Below, one piece after another: positions 7,930 through 10,872 of a DNA stretch of 10,872 nt. The notes below the pieces were generated by a model. The model was given only the letters and a program-made list of their open reading frames with translations, was not told the origin of the DNA and did no database searches. This stretch comes from an uncultured Bacteroidales bacterium (lineage in GTDB: Bacteria; Bacteroidota; Bacteroidia; Bacteroidales; P3): positions 1 through 10,872 of the forward strand of contig CALEPD010000205.1 in assembly GCA_937910265.1 (NCBI GenBank), written 5' to 3'. The first letter of the stretch is position 1, and each line of letters opens with the position of its first letter. A program made the translations under genes and the position numbers.

Positions 7930-9147
7930 ATGTATCAATATCATACTTTAGCTAATGGCCTTCGTATTGTTTTCCGACGCAATCATTCGGCTGTAACCCA
8001 TTCGGCTGTTTATATCAATGTGGGTTCTCGCGACGAGGTGGGCGCGGAGGAAGGTGTGGCACACTTCATCGAGCATTCTATCTTCAAAGGTACCGAACAC
8101 CGTAGGGCTTACCATATTCTCAACCGTATCGACGGGGTAGGAGGGGAGTTGAATGCCTTCACCACCAAGGAGGAGACTTGTATATACGCATCTTCGTTAA
8201 CCCAGCATCTGGAGCGGTGTCTTGAACTTTTTTCCGACGTTTTGTTTCATTCAACTTTCCCTGCCAAGGAGATCGAAAAGGAAAAGGATGTGGTTATTGA
8301 GGAGATAAATGGCTATCGTGATGCTCCAGCCGATTTGATATACGACGAGTTCGAGGAAATGCTCTTCAAAGGTCACCCACTGTCTCACAACATATTGGGT
8401 ACAAAGCGAAATGTGAAAAGATTCTCTTCCGAATTTGTGAGCGAATTTATGCATCGCAACTACACCACCGATAAAATGGTGATTAGCGTTGTGGGCAATG
8501 TCGATTTCGAAAAAGTGGTGCGGCTTTGCGAAAAGTATTTTGGTCCATACCCCAAAGGCGACTCTTCCCATCATCGTACACCGGTGTCCGATGTTTGCAC
8601 TTTCACTACAACCATCAACCGCCACACCCATCAGTTACATGCCTTGATAGGATGTCTTGCTCCCTCTGCTTACGAAGAAAAGAAGGTGGCATTCACCTTG
8701 ATGAATAACATTCTCGGTGGTCCGGCAATGAATTCGAGATTGAATGTGGCAGTCCGTGAGAAATATGGATTTTGCTATACCATCGAGTCGCAGTATGTTC
8801 CGATGAGCGATACCGGAATATTCTATATTTACGCCGGATTGGATCACGATTCTCAGGACAGGGCAATCGATTTAATTATGAATGAGCTTAATAAAATGGC
8901 TTCTGCTCCAATGTCCGATGCTTGCCTGCATGCCGCACAACAGCAGATGATTGGTCAGATGGCCATCGCCAACGATGTCGCTCTCAACGAAATGCAGAGT
9001 GTCGGCAAGGCTTGTATGTTGTTCGGCAGGGTTGACTCGCTTGAGGAAATGAATCAGGATATTCTCTCGGTTACAGCCGACGATATTCAAAGTCTTGCCA
9101 AAGAATATTTCGCACCTGGACGGTTCAGTCAACTCTGTTATCGATAG
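7930..9147 (+). CDS. M16 family (pitrilysin/insulinase-type) zinc peptidase
   Basis: The protein is a 405-residue M16B-type peptidase. The inverted zinc motif HxxEH is seen as HFIEH at 45-49, with the third ligand probably E125 in VVIEEI, at the spacing expected for the family (76 residues after H49). GGELNAFTTKEET follows the zinc motif as usual. The second, non-catalytic half carries ILGGPAMNSRL and REKYGFCYTIES, a conserved substrate-contacting region. All key residues are present, so it should be active. No signal peptide is evident, since the protein starts directly with the domain (MYQYHTLANGLRIVF), so it is likely cytoplasmic and would degrade peptides. It follows the O-antigen ligase gene by 20 bases and ends 64 bases from the stop of the convergent fucosidase gene. 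No clear terminator hairpin was found in that gap. Confidence 0.95.
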   Translation: MYQYHTLANGLRIVFRRNHSAVTHSAVYINVGSRDEVGAEEGVAHFIEHSIFKGTEHRRAYHILNRIDGVGGELNAFTTKEETCIYASSLTQHLERCLELFSDVLFHSTFPAKEIEKEKDVVIEEINGYRDAPADLIYDEFEEMLFKGHPLSHNILGTKRNVKRFSSEFVSEFMHRNYTTDKMVISVVGNVDFEKVVRLCEKYFGPYPKGDSSHHRTPVSDVCTFTTTINRHTHQLHALIGCLAPSAYEEKKVAFTLMNNILGGPAMNSRLNVAVREKYGFCYTIESQYVPMSDTGIFYIYAGLDHDSQDRAIDLIMNELNKMASAPMSDACLHAAQQQMIGQMAIANDVALNEMQSVGKACMLFGRVDSLEEMNQDILSVTADDIQSLAKEYFAPGRFSQLCYR

Positions 9148-9211
9148 CGTAGCCGCCCGGAAGTTGGTTGCTGTCGAATTGTGGTGAACTTGAATTGGTA
9201 GCGTTGCCCTA

Positions 9212-10468
9212 TTAGTCTATTCTGCGTACTGTGGCATACGTGCCTTCGTCTTGCAGGGTGATTTCGTACTTCCGTTTGCCGTCTTTGCTTTGGGTGTATC
9301 TCTTGTTTCCGTCTATGTATGGTTGAAGAGGACGTGTGCCATATATGGCTTCTCCGTTTTCACGCATCCATACTCCTATTTCTTTCATGCGTTGCAGGGC
9401 TGTCTCAGGCAATCTTCCTTCTTCATCTGGACCCACATTCAGCAAGAAGTTGCCACCTTTGGCTACAACATCTACCAATTTGTGAATCAGTTCACGCGTG
9501 CTTTTGTAATTGTCATTTTCCACATACGACCAACTGTTGCCCATTGTCATGCAGGTTTCCCACGGGTAATCAAGTTTTGTGTCGGGTATCTGTTGCTCAG
9601 GAGTTCTGTAGTTTTCATATTTCCCACCTACAGTGCGGTCAACAATAATCAGGTCTTTGTTGGCGCTCCGCGCCATTGTCGCAATGCGTTTCATGTCTAT
9701 ATCTTGAATCCATCCTTGGCAGCCAAGCCATGGACGCACCTCGTCGTTCACACTCCATTCAGGGCGAATCCAGCCACCGTCAAGCCACAGTATGTCTATG
9801 TCTCCGTAGTTGTGGGTCAATTCCTCTATTTGATTGTAGGTGAAATCGCAGAATCGTTTCCAACGTTCGGGGTGCAGGGCAGGGTCGTAGTTTACATTGC
9901 GGTCGGGTGTTGCCCATTCGTGTGCCCAGTAATCGTCGTGGTGCCAGTCGGCTTTCGAGAAATAGAGACCTATCCACATCTCTTGTTTTCTGAAAGCGTC
10001 AACCAACGAGCGCGTGATGTCATTCTCGCTGTTTCGGCTGTACGGACAACTTGGGTCGCTGACCGAATAGGAGGTTTCCTTGCTGTCAAACATGCAGAAT
10101 CCGTCGTGGTGTTTTGTGGTGAACACAAAATATTTCATGCCGGCGTCCGAGGCGGCTTTTGCCCATGCTCCGGCATCGAAATGTTTGGGGTCGAATGTCT
10201 CGTTTAGTTTGCGGTAGCGCTGCACATAGTCCACGTAGGGCTCACCCTTACGGTCAATCCATGGCTCGTTGCAGATGCTCCACGATTCTACCACGCCCCA
10301 TTGGGCATACATACCCCAATGTACCATAAATCCGAATTTAAGGTCTTGCCATTCGTCAATCCGTTGCACAATAATTGGGTCGGTCTCGGGTTGTTGGTCG
10401 CTCTGTGCATGCAGGTTGATAGAAGCGAAGAGCATGCTTGATATTGCAAAAAGTAAGGTCTGTTTCAT
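9212..10468 (-). CDS. Secreted GH29 alpha-L-fucosidase
   Basis: The enzyme releases L-fucose from glycans. A signal peptide (MKQTLLFAIS to LHA, residues 1-21) sends it to the periplasm or beyond, and no lipobox is seen. The GH29 catalytic barrel shows FGFMVHWGMY at 45-54, TKHHDGF at 118-124 lining the fucose pocket, and WLDGGW with D230 as the expected nucleophile. YPWETC with E304 is a candidate acid/base region, and LNVGP follows at 343-347. At 418 residues it is on the short side: after the barrel only about 65 residues remain, ending TVRRID before tandem TAA-TAG stops, so the C-terminal beta-domain is reduced. It lies 23 bases behind a GH3 gene on the same strand and is probably in the same polysaccharide-degradation operon. 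The linkage preference cannot be read from sequence. Confidence 0.94.
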   Translation of the reverse strand: MKQTLLFAISSMLFASINLHAQSDQQPETDPIIVQRIDEWQDLKFGFMVHWGMYAQWGVVESWSICNEPWIDRKGEPYVDYVQRYRKLNETFDPKHFDAGAWAKAASDAGMKYFVFTTKHHDGFCMFDSKETSYSVSDPSCPYSRNSENDITRSLVDAFRKQEMWIGLYFSKADWHHDDYWAHEWATPDRNVNYDPALHPERWKRFCDFTYNQIEELTHNYGDIDILWLDGGWIRPEWSVNDEVRPWLGCQGWIQDIDMKRIATMARSANKDLIIVDRTVGGKYENYRTPEQQIPDTKLDYPWETCMTMGNSWSYVENDNYKSTRELIHKLVDVVAKGGNFLLNVGPDEEGRLPETALQRMKEIGVWMRENGEAIYGTRPLQPYIDGNKRYTQSKDGKRKYEITLQDEGTYATVRRID

Positions 10469-10491
10469 GGCGTCTTATATGGGTTTGTGTA

Positions 10492-10872
10492 TTAGCGTCT
10501 ATTGTCTATGATAACTATGTCGTTGCTGTTCAAGCCTACGGCTATTTTGTATTCCGATGTATTGGATAAGGGTTTCATGCGTTGGCTCTTTGTGTCGAAA
10601 CGTCTCATCCAGAAAGGGTCTATCTGAATCGAGAATGCACTCTCTTTGTCGGTGCTGATACGTGTGGTTCCTATCAGCCTTTTCTGTTCGTATCCGCTGG
10701 AGTCGAAATGGGTGAGGTAAACCTGTATGATTGCCGGGGCTGTGATGTTGCAGCGCTGGTTTCCCTTGTTTTCTATCACTCCGCTCACAATATGGGAGGC
10801 ACTGTCATAGCTAAGGCTGCGCAGGCTGTATTCTGTGTAGCTCAGTCCATATCCGAAAGGGTATAAGGGATC
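10492..10872 (-). CDS. Glycoside hydrolase family 3 protein, C-terminal fragment (5' end outside window)
   Basis: The frame runs to the right edge, giving 126 residues of the C-terminus. The first internal ATG-like codon is not the start. The fragment opens with DPLYPFGYGLSYTEYSL, a hallmark at the entry to the C-terminal fibronectin-III-like domain of GH3 beta-glucosidases and beta-xylosidases. It continues with VSGVIENKGN, IIQVYLTHF and YKIAVGLNSNDI, fitting that domain to its end. The catalytic barrel and nucleophile lie outside the window, so substrate and activity cannot be judged. It is upstream of, and close to, the GH29 fucosidase, which suggests joint action on a fucosylated, beta-linked glycan. 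Confidence 0.88.
   Translation of the reverse strand, partial: DPLYPFGYGLSYTEYSLRSLSYDSASHIVSGVIENKGNQRCNITAPAIIQVYLTHFDSSGYEQKRLIGTTRISTDKESAFSIQIDPFWMRRFDTKSQRMKPLSNTSEYKIAVGLNSNDIVIIDNRR

Noticed and set aside
9251..10207. A 318-codon open frame on the plus strand opposite the GH29 gene
   Set aside because: The minus-strand frame matches GH29 throughout with all key motifs and a signal peptide. The opposite frame has a composition typical of antisense shadows and no family features.

Overview
The window looks like chromosomal DNA from a gut-type Bacteroidetes, most likely order Bacteroidales. The grounds are a Bacteroidetes-style RHS core, a Bacteroidales-type O-antigen ligase with a large soluble insertion, secreted GH29 and GH3 glycosidases side by side, signal peptides ending in A-Q or S-Q, and starts without clear Shine-Dalgarno sequences. 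Genus cannot be fixed from the sequence alone. No tRNA, rRNA or CRISPR array was seen, and no stretch over 300 bases lacks a gene.

Region 1 (1-2082) is a polymorphic-toxin locus. The 3' end of an RHS-repeat gene carries the conserved RHS core, then switches abruptly to an AT-rich C-terminal tip that contains a zinc-peptidase-like HEIFH motif. An AT-rich gene for a small exported protein follows at once and is probably the cognate immunity protein. Region 2 (about 2107-3435) is an IS5-family insertion sequence with an intact 347-residue DDE transposase and imperfect terminal inverted repeats. It sits between the toxin/immunity pair and the next gene.

Region 3 (3471-4535) encodes an exported endonuclease/exonuclease/phosphatase-fold protein, with a candidate terminator behind it. 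Region 4 (4719-9147) is a tight three-gene run: an S41 C-terminal processing protease with a PDZ domain, an O-antigen ligase/polymerase-like membrane protein, and an M16 zinc peptidase. Gaps of 11 and 20 bases suggest one transcript, probably concerned with the cell envelope. Region 5 (9212-10872, minus strand, convergent with region 4) is the end of a carbohydrate-degradation operon: the C-terminus of a GH3 enzyme followed 23 bases later by a complete secreted GH29 alpha-L-fucosidase.

The accessory part is therefore the left third (RHS tip, immunity gene, IS). The rest looks like ordinary Bacteroidales chromosome. The most interesting object is the RHS metallopeptidase-like tip paired with an exported putative immunity protein.
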